64,000 nucleotides of DNA from Gongronella butleri (lineage: Eukaryota > Mucoromycota > Mucoromycetes > Mucorales > Cunninghamellaceae): assembly GCA_025201375.1 (NCBI GenBank), contig JAIWZP010000004.1:620001-684000 (forward strand), given 5' to 3'. This document shows positions 9,883-22,166 of this stretch, in pieces. Each line of letters opens with the position of its first letter. Positions within the stretch are counted from its first letter, which is position 1. A program made the position numbers and the translations under genes. Under the pieces are notes generated by a model. It was not told the DNA's origin and did not search any database. It was given only the letters and a program-made list of their open reading frames with translations.

Positions 9883-11574
9883 TTAAGATTGCTTGCACTC
9901 GGGAGCATTTTCTTGCTTGGCGGGCTTCTGCATAAAAAAAAGAAAAAAGAAAAAAAGGATGTGTGTGTGGTCAGCGACAAGAAACAAAAAAAAAAAAAAA
10001 AAGGAGGGGGATGGCAACAATCTGGGTTTTACCTCGTCGTCATCATCGTCGTCATCTTCATCATCGTCATCATCGTCCTCGTCCTCCTCATCGTCTTCCT
10101 CCTCGCTGAATTCGTCAAATTCACCCTCATCCTGGTCAAAGCCGTCGTACTCGAGCGCCTTGCCGGTGAAATAATCAACAGCATGGGGAATGATCTTTTC
10201 CTTGAATTCTTCGCCTAATAAATACAAAAAGACGCGTCAGAAGGCTTTTTTTTTTTTTTCAAACCATTGAGGGGTGTTTTTTTTTTTTTTTGTTACCCAT
10301 TTCATAATCGGCCTCCAACTTGGCATCAAGGCCCTCAGCCTCCTCGAGGTCGAGGTCCTCGTCGTCGTTGGGGAACGAAGGGGGTTGGAAAAAGTGGAAG
10401 AACGAGTCGGTGGGGACGGTGCGCTTGACGACGCGGGTCTTGTTGGTGCCCTTGTGTCGCTGCTTGCGTTCCTCGACGGTGACAGTGAGGTTCTTGCCTT
10501 CCTTCCAGGCAATGTCACAGCCCTCGGCGTGATCGTACACGAAATTGCCGGCGTACGCGTGGTCCTGGTAGTAGTACGTCTTGGTCAGCGTGGAATTGGT
10601 GAAATAGTCATTGGCGTCGAATTGGAATTCGAGCTTGAACCCGGGCTGGTCCAAGTAGGACATGCGAATGTCGACAAGGTGCTTGAGCGCGTCCTCGTCG
10701 GCGTCCGTGATCGTCTCGGAGATGTGAGGGTGGTTCTTGAGCAACGTCAGCCAGAATTCAGGAATGCCCTTGGTGGTGTCGTCCTCTTGCTCGTCCTTGC
10801 TCTCGTCCTGGGCCTTTTCCTTTTCTTCCTCAGCCTCTTCCTCGTCGGACTCTTCATCCGCCTTGGCACCAAGCTCGACTTCCTCGTCCGTGGGCTCAAC
10901 TGCGCCCTGGATCATCTGCGCACGCTTGTTGTACAATGGCTTGTACAGCTCCAAGTACTTTTTCTCGAGCGCAAGCACCTCCTCCTGGAATTGCATCTCC
11001 AGATCGCTGTGCTGCGATTGCAAATACTTGAGACCATTGATGCGGCGCTGGACAGAGGGAGGCAACGACTCCACATAGCCCGACGAGCGACCAACGAGCG
11101 TGCCAAGCTTGCCTTGCAGCATGCTCAACAACGCAGGGTTGTTGAACGCACCAGAAAGCGCAGACTTGATGTCAGATGCTAAAATATCGATCGAAAAAGA
11201 ACAAAAAAAAAAAAAAATGACAATGAGCTGATGGCCCGTTCCATCGCCCCCCAAAAAGTGCCCGTCCTTCCCCATCCCCACCATACACAAACCAATTCGT
11301 CTCCCTCCCTCCTCATCACAACAAAAATGCCAATTTTACGGCCCACACAATGAATTAGCAAGCTTTACCTCCAGCAGAGTCTTCAGCAATGGTATCAATG
11401 ACAGGGCGATAACTAGAGGTGATAGGAGCCGGGTTGCTGGGGGTGTTTTGAGGCGTGGGAGCCGAGAACTTGTCCAGCTTCTTGATATCAACACCTAAAA
11501 AAGCACAGTGTTAGCTCCGTGCAAACATGAAAAAGCAAAAAGAGCCTCGCCCTACCTGACGACGAGTTATCCAT
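9883..11574 (-). CDS. NAP1: Nucleosome assembly protein 1 (histone chaperone)
   Basis: Binds H2A-H2B, shuttles it into the nucleus and assists nucleosome assembly. Five exons (11574-11556, 11494-11369, 11178-10297, 10214-10033, 9927-9883) give 417 aa, the same length as yeast Nap1. The first exon is a 19-nt micro-exon encoding MDNSSS plus one base. The NAP fold is clear: a long dimerisation helix (SLPPSVQRRINGLKYLQ, then FQEEVLALEKKYLELYKPLY), the acidic insertion, IPEFWLTLLKNHP, FQFDANDYFTNSTLTKTYY and DYEMGEEFKEKIIPHAVDYF. An Asp/Glu tail follows. The last exon ends ECKQS, a CaaX box (Cys414) like the farnesylated CKQQ end of vertebrate NAP1L1. It is transcribed away from the RalGAP gene. 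Confidence 0.95.
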
Positions 11575-14129
11575 GGGGATGGGTTATAAAATAAAAGGTA
11601 CAAAAAGAAGGAAGAAAAAAAAAAAAAAGACGGGGCTGGCACTGAAAATTTTTTTTTATGTAGGCAGCCGCGTGTGTACAGTTGCACAAAATTGAGAGAC
11701 AGGTTAGAAGGTCCGCCGACCCAAGACGACGAACGGGCCAAATTTGGCCAATAGAACTTGGAATGCCGATTTTCCCCCCTTGCGCGTGCAGCATCCAGGA
11801 AAAAAAAAAAAAAAAAGACTGCGCCGCTGAGCGTGCCGCCGTCCCTGGCTGTTTCGACTACCTTGAGCGTCTCAATGGCAACACGGGGTCACGTTTCGAG
11901 GAGCCACGCGTCATGCATTCTTATGCATCGAAACATTTCCCCTTCCAGGGCATGCAACCGGCTGTCACAATCCCGGAATCGCCATTTTTACGCATCATCC
12001 CGCCATTTTTTTTTTTTTTGTCTCTTGAGCTTTTATTCTCGCCCCCTACTCTACCGCTGAGAACTGCGACACCCCATCACCGTTTTCACTTGCCTCGAGA
12101 AGGTATGATCATCTTGTAAATTGGATTTGAAGTGTTTGTCACTTTGGCTTCATTTGAGAGCGGGCAAACTTTGTTCAGAGCCCACCCACCAGGCAAGTAT
12201 GACAGAACACCATACGCACCTCTTTCCACTGGGGTCGATTCCATGGCGATTGTGCAGCGATTTGGCTAGTTACCTCTGAATTTGTAAAAATTAGAGAAAA
12301 TGTCGAAATTCTCGAGAACGGCCTGATCAACTTTTTATTCTTACTTGTTTTATGAAAAGAGAGAAGCTTAAAGACCTTTTTAAGCTTTCCACTGGCGCAT
12401 CACAATCCGTGGATGGCGTGCAATCACCATTTCAAAAATCACGGATTTACCAAGGGGTACAGTCGTGAATTTGAAAAAACTGAAATTTAGGTTCACAGAT
12501 CGCCACGCCATTCAACCATATGATCAAGCACCTCATTTATCGCTCTGTCATCAATTAAAAACCAGGGATCCATTGTCTAGTTTCGGCATAATGGGCGTTT
12601 TAGGTCATATTTTCGGCTAAAGGTCATCACAACGAAGAGTGCCTGTATTTTCATGAAACTTGCACCATCAGAAAAGGCATGGAATGGCGCATACATGAGC
12701 ATCGGTGGTCACTGAAAAATAGCGAGCGTTGGAGGAAGTATCGCGCTTCAAAAGTTATTATGATTTTTAGCGCGTCAAAAAAGCGCGTCAGCTTGGTATT
12801 TCCTGTTCGGCTTTTTGCTTTACATTCATGCAACTGAAAATTTCTTGCTAATGGGCACGTCGGCGCGGCTTTATGAGAGCATTTTTCCTATGCAATTTGC
12901 CGCTGAAGTTTAATTGATAAACGCCCAATGCTCGTTAACGAATCGATGGATCCCCATGCTTTTTTTTGTTTTCCGTGGTTTCTCCATTCAGGCACTCTTG
13001 TGTGTAAGTTTGGTGTCATTTTGCCAACCCATATTTCGATTTCCTCTCGAGTGCTCAAAACGGCTCATTTTTTGATTTGCATGTAGTATATTCCAAATCG
13101 TTTGTGACGGCTGCAAAGACGTCCCGCTCAATTTTTCTAGCTCGAAGTTCCTGTCCACAAGTGTTTCGGCGATTGGCCGGCTCTTTTTTTGTGAAAAAGC
13201 AAGCTCGTGCCTCTAAAAACGAGGTATATTATATTTAGCACCTTTTAAAACGCCAAGGAGAGAGTCTACAGCAATCGCAACGCACGCGCATAAAATTTGC
13301 CTGAGCGAGCAAGCGCGTTTTGCGTTTGCGACGCGAGAATTCACGCGCCGAAAAAGAAAAAATTAACGAAAAACGGAATACGCCAATACGCGTTCTGCCA
13401 GTTCATTTTTTTTTTTTACTACTCTACCGCCGACGATTCGAACGGGAGAGGTGAAATCCAATGACTGAGATGTTTGTCATGTCGGTCAACGAAGAATAGT
13501 TTCCGTCTCAATGTTGGCAAAAATCATTTTTTCGCCTTTTATTTGATGCTTGTTGCGCTAATATCGCTTTATGATGGTGACATCTGATGCCTCGCCGATG
13601 TGTGTGACGATGTTGGCTACAAGTGTTTTTGCTGACCCGTGTTTGACATCTCGATTGGCGGCCAATGTCTGAAATTTGTAGTCCTTTTCGATTTTGCACA
13701 CCATCGTGAAATGTTTTGGTCAATGGAGGGTCAAAACGAAGGGATATTCGTCTAATCATTCTTAAATATCTTTTCTCGTTTACTCTTAAGGTCGATGGGC
13801 TGCAGAGGCTGTCCTGCGACGATTGTGTATGCTCAAATGGCTGCCCTTGCGTTTTGGACGGGCGCGGCCGCGGCCTACAGACAACGAACACGCATTTCAA
13901 GCTCCGCTCGAGCGCCTTTTTTGCTCCTTTTTTTTTTTTTTTTGTCATTGTGTGCCCTGTTTCTTCTTTCACACATTTTTTTTTATTTTTTATTTTTTTT
14001 TCTACGGCATCGGTTGCTTGTTGCCTTTTTCCGCCTGGACGCCGTGCTCTTTTCGTGTTATTCACCGTTTCCGAGCTCTTGCAGCGTCCTCTTGTTCTTT
14101 GCCTGCCCTTGTTGCATTGTGTTTAGGAT
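11575..14129. other. Intergenic region between divergent NAP1 and RalGAP genes
   Basis: 2.55 kb with promoters expected at both ends. The middle (about 12390-13130) is a family B repeat listed separately. The part just before 14130 is pyrimidine-rich (13920-14010), as expected for a 5' leader. A tRNA-like T-loop at about 13433 was considered and rejected. No coding region is supported. Confidence 0.5.
12390..13130 (+). repeat. Family B dispersed repeat, copy 1
   Basis: Matches 32040-32760 and 38860-39580 in the same orientation. Landmarks are GGGGTACAGTCGTGAATTTG (about 12456), GCCATTCAACCATATG (about 12508), a shared AACCAGGGATCCATTG-like block (about 12560), and CTCTTGTGTGTAAGTTTGG (about 12993). 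Similarity is visible but well diverged. There is no open reading frame of note. Confidence 0.65.
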
Positions 14130-17100
14130 ATGCGGAAGGCCAGTTCCGTGATGAAGAAGACGTTCACCCCTTCCACGCCGGCTCCCATGAAAGCCTCGTC
14201 GTCCAACACCACGGCCAGCACGGGTGAAACCGCGCCGGCACCGACGGCAACCACGAGCGCCGCGGTAGCGGACTCGTCGCGCGACATGGACGACACAGCC
14301 GCGACGACGACAGCAGCGGCCACCGCCAAGGAAGACCGCCCTGAGAAGCTGCGCAAGAAAGCAAAGCCCTTTCTAGACGACAAGCAGAAAATCAAATCCA
14401 GACTGCAAAGCCTGTGGAGCTACCTTGGTAACAAACAAAAAGAAAAAAAAAAAAGGCAAGAAATGCACGAAAAGAGGCTCATTTTATGGCTCATTTAGAT
14501 GCCATCAACTCGTTTGACCAATGCCGCTTTGTCCAGGAGCACCCTGACCAGGTGTTTTACGTTGTCTACGAGTCGTGCATCCAACAAATCGACAAAATCA
14601 AGCGTAAGAGCCCCCAAAAGACTAAAAAATGAAAGAAAAACGAAAAAAACGCGAAAAACGCGATGAATGATTCTCACGCGTTTCTTTTTGTGATTAGAAC
14701 GACACGACCGGCCGCAGACATGGCACGCCAAAGAACTTGTGCAGCTGCAAAAGACGCTTTTGCTGCTGCGCAAGGTGTTTTTGTTTGTACCCGATATGAT
14801 GCGCAATGGATGGCAACGGCAGAACATTGCGACGCTGCTGGCGCACATCCTGGACCACGGCAATCACATTCGGTTACGCGCATTGGGGTTCCATCTGCTG
14901 CTGCTGTGGCTCAATGACCAGGTCGTCGAATATCCCGAGTGCATGCACCTGTTTTCTAATGCGATCTCGCTTGATCTGTTCATTATGGACGATGTATCAC
15001 CAACGGCAGCCGCCACCGCCGCCGCACACCAAGAGGCAGAGACCGCCACGGCCACCGACGACTCAACCACGCTCATGACCACCTTCCCGTTTGTCAAAAA
15101 GCTCAGTGATCGCCATCCGGAGCGCCTTGCAGGATATGGCCATGTGCGCAGCGATCGCATCAAGCAGTCCAAGCTTCAATTGCAGCAGACTCTCATCAAA
15201 GGTATCAAAAAAAAAAACACACAAAAAACACAAAAACGAGAAAAACGCGACCAACAGGGCAAAAACCAACACGCGTTGACACCCCCCTTTCCCACTTTTT
15301 CTTTTTTACAGGTGACGACCACGACCCGCTATTCCCGAGCCCCACACCACCGACGTTCCACGACTCGCTCGTCCTTTTCAATATTTTTATCACGAATTTG
15401 GTGCGTTTGGCGTCTGTGGCAGCCGGATCGCCGCCACCACCCGACAGTTACGACTACCCCGACCAATGTGACACGGATGACGGCATTGCCACGGGCATTG
15501 GCATCGATGCTGCCACAGCTAGTGCGAAATTTCTCTTCAAAATCTTCCGGACGCACTACATGACCAAGTTTGTGCCCATCATTGCCAATGCCGTGCACGT
15601 CGAGGGCGCAGCCAGTGCGGACGACGACCAGGGTAAACGAAGAAGAATTGGGCCCATGGGGGTGGCACGTGCTCACCTTTTTTTTTTTTTTTTTTTTTTT
15701 GCCCTTTTCTTAGTGGTTGGGTTCACGACATGCCCACCAAGTATCTTGCGAACGGTTTTGCGGTTTTTGATAGGCTATTGTCTTGACAACAATCACAGTG
15801 CGCAGGTGTACTGGCCGAATTTGCCGGCGCAAGCAACGTCGTCACCGGCGACACCGATTCTAAAATCAATTGTGCTGTCGTCGCACGAAACACGTGAATT
15901 GCTGCACGAGATGCTGCGTCAGTGCATGCTGCTGCCAACGACCAACACGCACTATTGGGACATCACGCGTGGCGCGATCCACATCCTTGGCGTGTGGGTC
16001 CTTGGCAACGAGGACGAGCGACCGTCGTTTTTGCGCCCACCTGGTGCCACACCAGGCATGCTTCGGTCCACAAGCTCCACGTCGCTCACAAAATACCACG
16101 AAAAGAAACCGGCAACGTCGCCGCCACCGCAAGGGTCGTCCGCAGCAGCCAGTGCGTCTCTGCCCGTCGCAAGCACAAGCGCAATGGACGAAAAAGCGAC
16201 CTCAGACACGTCCACGTCGTCGCAGCCACCGCCGGTTGTCGCGCGACATCAACCCCACCAGCAAGCCGAAGCCAATGTGTTTTTGCGCCGGTATTTCGCC
16301 ATGATCCAGCTACTATTCGACTCACCCGAGGCACCCGACGCGAAAAATGAACTTTTGGATGCCGAATTTGACTGGGAAGGCCTCGTCACGCTATACAAGG
16401 ATGCCACTAACGTCTATCGCTCCATCACTGTCACACGCGGTGGCATTGAGATGGAATGGGAGAGCTGGTAAGACATGAAAATGCCATTGGATGCGCGAAT
16501 TGGCCAACTGGACGCGTGGAATCTTTATTGGAGGTGTGAAATTTCCATTGGATTGGTGGAATAACGCGTCTTTTTTTTTTCTATTTTTTTTAAAGGGAGA
16601 CATTGTTAAGATGCTTGATGGCCATTCAAAAATGGATCATGGCCGCGCCAACTCGCACCAGCCGCATTCCCGTGCCAGCCCTCGCCGACGATTTTGTCGA
16701 CTATCTCTGCGAAGTAATGCATGCCCAAAAAAATCTGCTTTTTCCATTTTATACATTTTTTTTGACATTTTCCTCTTTTTTTTTATTTTTATAGACGACA
16801 TTCCATGCATTTGCGCGCGCGCGACTTGCACATTCTGAATTGTGGCAAGAGCTACAGCAGACACTGCTTGGGTGTCTCGAGTGGCCGCAGGTGCTTGAGC
16901 AATGGGCGAAATTGCTGCACAAGCTGACCAAGGTATTGTCATCCAAGCTGTACAAAGTGGATTACGATGTGACACACCGGCCGTCGGGCCAATGGGTGCT
17001 GGAACGATCCGGGTCGATTCCGAATCGGCTGTCGGCCTCGTTTTACGACATGTCTTCTAATGGCCATCATGGAGGAGCAACGGTGCGGCGCATGCGCACG

Positions 17101-20100
17101 CGACACCTGAGCATCCAAGACGAGCAGCAGCAGCAGATGCAACACCAACACGTGGTTCAAGGACAACAGGCACGTGGGGGAACCATTGGCACCGGCATTT
17201 CACCGAAAATCGTCGGAAGACCCATTTCGGCAGGCGCAAGCAATATGGGCAGCCTTAACGAGGGCCAAATGCTCGAATTTTCAACCGATGCCCAGCAACA
17301 GCACATGATGGACATGGTCAATGGTTTCCCGTTGCCTCCTGGGGTCGTCGAGGTGCCTGCAGAAACCACGAGTGGCGTGTATCAGGCGTCACTGGCGGAA
17401 TTCAACGATCGACAGCAACAATCTCGCACGACAACGATGCCCAATCAATTTTCAATCGACGATGACCGATCCGCATCGTCGATACCCTCGAACAGTGTTA
17501 GCACAGGTCGCAAATTCGGTATAAAAAGCATCATCCCTGCCACCTCGTTTTCATCGACACATGCGCCCACCTCCTCCTCATCCTCGTCGTCCCTCCACCT
17601 TCCCAGCAGCAGCACGACAGCGGGCCCTGGCGGTGTGGCAAGCAATACCAGCCTCAGCACCACTGGCAGCTCGTCCAATCTCGTGGTGCCCTCGTCATCG
17701 TCGTCCCACGTGCTTGTACGCCACGGAAACGACTCGGCTGATCGTATAGGCGCCTCCAGTGCCTCTTCCACCGCCGCCGGAGGCTCCATTAGCCGCAGAG
17801 GCAAGAGGACCGTCAGCATTCACCAATTCGATCACTTGTTCCAGGAATCAGGCAGCAAATTGCTCAATTTCGTCCATCCATCCTCGTCTTCGTCCGCCAC
17901 ACCCACCACGCCCACCGCGCCCAGCGACCTTGCCTCGGACGCGCCGCAGCCATCTACCTCCAAGCTGATTGGCACCTCATCCTCGTCGGCAAAGGACGAT
18001 GACGCGTCAAACACGCATAAACGCAAGGGGCTTATCATTGACTGGGATAGGCGTAGCAATGGTAGCTCCAATGTCACTCTTTCTAGCAAGGCAAGTTCAT
18101 CAAAAAAAAAAAAAAAAAGGGAGGGATGAACTAGCGGTGTACTGACGCGCCATTTTCTTTATTTTATTTTCTCATTTTCTGTAGTCCAATCGCACGTCGA
18201 CGTCAACCATCCTTGCACCTACAGAGATGATCACGATGAAGATCACGCCGGCGGACGTGAATGATAAGTTGCCTTCGGATCTGGGCGTGTTCCGCAGCGG
18301 CGAGTTCCTCAATGTGCAGAATTTGCCATGGGACGGCCCTGGCACTCTCATCATCTGGCATAATGTGCTCTGTTCTCTTGGAAACATCAACAAGCTCGAG
18401 GCGGCGCATCTGCATGACACGGCCATGCGCTGCGTCGTTGACATTTGGGACACACTCATCTGGGTGCGCGATAATCAGCCATATCGCGGCGTGCCAATGC
18501 CATCTTTGTATGACGTCACGCCCTGGCTGCTCCAGGCCACCGAATTGCCAACGTATGCGTGCCGTCTTGCTGCTAAAACGTGGCATGAGATACTCACTTT
18601 TTGTTATTTTCCAATTTTTTTTCTATTTTTTTCCTTTTCGCAGCGCGTTCAATGCCGGTCGTGCCACAGCCTATGGATGCCTTTGCCGCCTTGTGTGTCG
18701 CAAGTCCGAGGAACCGCGGTCCACGGAATTTTATACGCACTTTTATCGGTCCATCCTGAAGGTATTGCTTTTTGCGTGGATGAAGTCATCCATGGTTTTG
18801 CTCATCTCTTCTTTTTATCAAAGGGATTGGCATCCGAAGACAACCAAATCATCCGTGCCATCATTGAAAATTGCGAGCGCCTGTTTACTTTTGCTTTGCC
18901 GGGCGTGCATATCCTGATTCCGCCGTTTATCCGCACCATCGAGAAACAGGTAACAGACGCGACACGCTTAAAACGGACAATGGGCTCATTTTTTTATCCT
19001 TCTGTAGCTGCTGGACGGCGATGTGGTCAAGGACGTGCCATTGAATCTGCGCAAGAGCTGCATCACGATTCTCGGATCATTGACGGCCGTGTCGAACCAA
19101 TTCATCGATGTTGAGCTTGGCGTCAAGGCCGCGACCGGCGACGGCGTGGGCGACAAGCAATTCAAGTTTGCTCAAGTCAAGATCTGGCTAAAAGACCTCC
19201 TGCTGCGCCTCGCAAACGTCGATCCGTCCGTCCTCGTCAATGACAAGGCTGCAGACGTCCATTGCATGCTCCTCGGCGCCATCTGCACCCTCGCCATGGA
19301 CGAATTGCTCGCGGCACCCAAAAAGTAAGGCAACTTTTCTATTATCCAAAGAGTGCGAAACGATGTTCATTGTCCTTTTTTCACACATAGTCCCGTGCGG
19401 TCATTGATCCAAGAGTGCATCACGGCACTTGTGAACCACCTCTACTGGTGCAATATCACGGTGATCAACACGGTTGTCGACTGCCTAGTCTTGATTTCAC
19501 AAATTTACAATGAAAACCTCGATCCACAGGGCGTAAGGCTGGATTGGCCTGATTTTTGCACAAAAAAGGTCGCTAACCCTTTCTTTTATCTCTCTCTCTC
19601 TCAATGCCAGGATATCATCCAGGAGGTGCTGACGCGCATCATTGACGCACTCAATGTCCATCTCAAGTTTTACAAAGCAAACGTGCGCAGCGACCGCGGC
19701 GTCGTCATTTCCAAGCTATTTGCATGCATCCTCGAGTGGCTCATGACCATTGAGCCCGACATTCTCACGGACACTGAGCTATGCCAGCTTGTCTTTGACG
19801 TCATTGACGAAGCCATGCACTTTTCAGCCGTAAGCACGCGCTTTTGACCTGCTTTTGGCGCGTTTTTTGACCGCGTCTTATCTTTTTTTTTTTTTTTTTT
19901 CCTTCAGGGCGGCCCGGCCGAAAAGATGCTTCCTCACCCGCCATTGATGCGCAAGTCCAGCAGGTCCAAGAAAAAGGACGTTCCATTCAAGTTCAAGCTG
20001 CTCACAGAGAAGCGACCGCAGGTCATGCACGATCCATCGCCCAATGACGCCGAGGCCGGCGACCATGGCCAAGATTTCGTCAACGTATGATCCTCAAAAT

Positions 20101-22166
20101 ACTCCATTGTTTAAAATCGCGTCTAACACCTTTTTTTTCTATTGCATAATAATAGGAGGCGGCCGAGGCAGTATTGCTGCATTTGCTGCATTATTTCAAC
20201 AACTTCCCGCCGCCACACGGACCTGCCACGATGCACAGCACGATTGTTGGGCCCGGTGTGTCGACGGCATCGGACGACAAAGCGGCTGACACGGATTTCA
20301 GGCAATACCAATACTTTTCCTTCAACGACACGACAATCATCGCGTTTGTCGAGCTGCCGCCCGTCGACGATACGCGGCCTGCAGAGACACGCGTCATTAT
20401 CCGCGATCTGACGGGCCGATATGTCTGGGACGCCCACCTCGAGCCGCCCTTTTCAGAGCCAATGTCACCGCCACCCTGTCTTGCTGAAACCATCGACAGG
20501 CCCCAATCCGCGGACACGGTCGATCTCCTCCTCGACCGCGAACATGGCTATGCTCTCAGGCAAGGCGTTGCCGTTGGCAACAAGGAAGAACCCAATTCGT
20601 AAGTGATAGAAAAACAGGATTGCGACGCGCCTGACACGTTTTTTTTTTCAATTTTATCAATTTTTATCAAGCCAATGCGCCACGAGCAGCATCACGTCGT
20701 CACCAGACACGCTGGATAGTCTTTTGCAAGAGTAAGTATCACGAATGAGGAAAAAAAGAGAGAGAGAGAGAGAAAACATGGGCTGACCTTGTTGATTTAG
20801 GATTGGCGATGAGCACCCAGATTGCGTGACGCCTAATAGCGCGCCATTGACATCCCCCTCGACATTGTCATCCTTGCAGGTCGGCATGCTCGGCCGCCTG
20901 AGCGAGCAATTGAACGACTTTTTGGCAAATGAAAGCGCCAATCACCAACAAAAAGAGTCTGATCCGTAAGCAAACCCGAAAAAACGTGAAAAAAAAAAGC
21001 TTTGCAATCTCTTTAACTTATTATTTCATGGCAGACGCGTGTGGTACGCCAAGCTTAGCGTGTTGCGGCGGCGCAGCAGCCAATCGCTGCCCACGGCAGA
21101 GACAACATCCGCGCTGCTGGCGGCCAATTTCTCGGCACAAAAGGACTTTTGCCCGGCGCTGCCACACGACCCTGAGAAAACAAACGTGCCTTTCCAACAG
21201 AGTCGCTTACTCATCAGCCACCTCGGATTGCTTAATTACAGCCAGCTCAAGGACGGCTCCTTCCAAATGCTCAACAAGTCGTCCGCGCTCTATCGCGATT
21301 TGCGCGGACTCGACCGCAAACCAGGGTAAAAAAAGGAGGGGAACCTAGGAGAGGCGCGAGGGACACGCGTCCTATCGAATGTTTCAAACAAAAAGAGACT
21401 CAATTGGCGTGTTCTCACACTTTTTTTTTTCTATTTGTCAGACATGAAACAATGAAGATTGGCCTTGTGTATGTGGGTCCCGATCAAGAGGATGAGCAGA
21501 GCATCCTGCACAACGATGGTGGCAGTGCAAAGTATGCGGCCTTTGTCAGCAGCCTCGGCTGGGAGATCGACATTGCCACGCATACGGGCTACCTAGGCGG
21601 CCTCGAGCGCAACCTGACCAATGGCGCACGCGCCACTTACTACCGCTCGTCCACTGTCGAACTCATCTTCCACGACGTTACAAAGATGCCCACAGACGCC
21701 CACGACCCCAAACAGCTTAAAAAGGTAAAAAAAGAATCGAGCTTTATCGCGTTTTGCTCATTTTTCCCGATTTGAACAGAAACGACACATTGGCAACGAC
21801 CATGTGCACGTGGTGTGGAACGAACACAAGCGCGACTACCGCGTGGGCACGATTGGCGGCGATTTTGGCAACGCACAGATCGTGGTGACGCCGCTGTCCA
21901 ATGGCCTGTACGCCGTGCAGCTCCATCGCGACGCGAAATTGCCATATTTTGGCCCGCTCTTCAACCAGATGACCGTGTCCCACGCGACACTCGGCCCGCT
22001 GGTGCGCGCCACGGCCATTGGCGCCTGCCGCGCCTGCGTTCACACCAATACCCCGTCCATCTTCTCGCAGCGCGCAAAGGACGTCAAGACAATCACTCAG
22101 AGGCACAAGGTCGCCAATTGGTCGTACGAGCAATTCATAGAGCGCGTCTTCCTGCCCGATGACTAG
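14130..22166 (+). CDS. Ral GTPase-activating protein, alpha (catalytic) subunit homologue
   Basis: Twenty exons encode about 2163 aa: 14130-14427, 14499-14603, 14698-15201, 15312-15632, 15714-16467, 16596-16713, 16795-18090, 18185-18552, 18644-18761, 18824-18949, 19008-19324, 19391-19532, 19611-19829, 19908-20084, 20156-20598, 20672-20731, 20801-20965, 21035-21325, 21442-21724, 21780-22166. Human RalGAP alpha-1 is 2036 aa. The N-terminal helical part matches the family (AINSFDQCRF.., FHLLLLWLND; later NAGRATAYGCLCRLVCR). The C-terminus is a Rap/RalGAP domain with the catalytic Asn thumb in HIGNDHVHVVWNEH (Asn2041) and LPYFGPLFNQMTVSH. Such proteins pair with a beta subunit, absent here, to switch off Ral/Rheb-type GTPases. 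A Ser/Thr-rich linker fills exon 7. The exon 7/8 junction needs a GC donor (GCAAGT at 18091). Confidence 0.93.

Noticed and set aside
10274..11182. 302-codon plus-strand frame opposite NAP1
   Set aside because: A shadow of the NAP1 main exon caused by biased codon use; NAP1 is clear on the other strand.
13400..13520. tRNA-like T-loop (GTTCGAATC on the minus strand at about 13433) next to CCGCC/GGCGG words
   Set aside because: The T-stem does not pair, no convincing acceptor or anticodon stem could be folded, and no poly(T) terminator follows on the minus strand.
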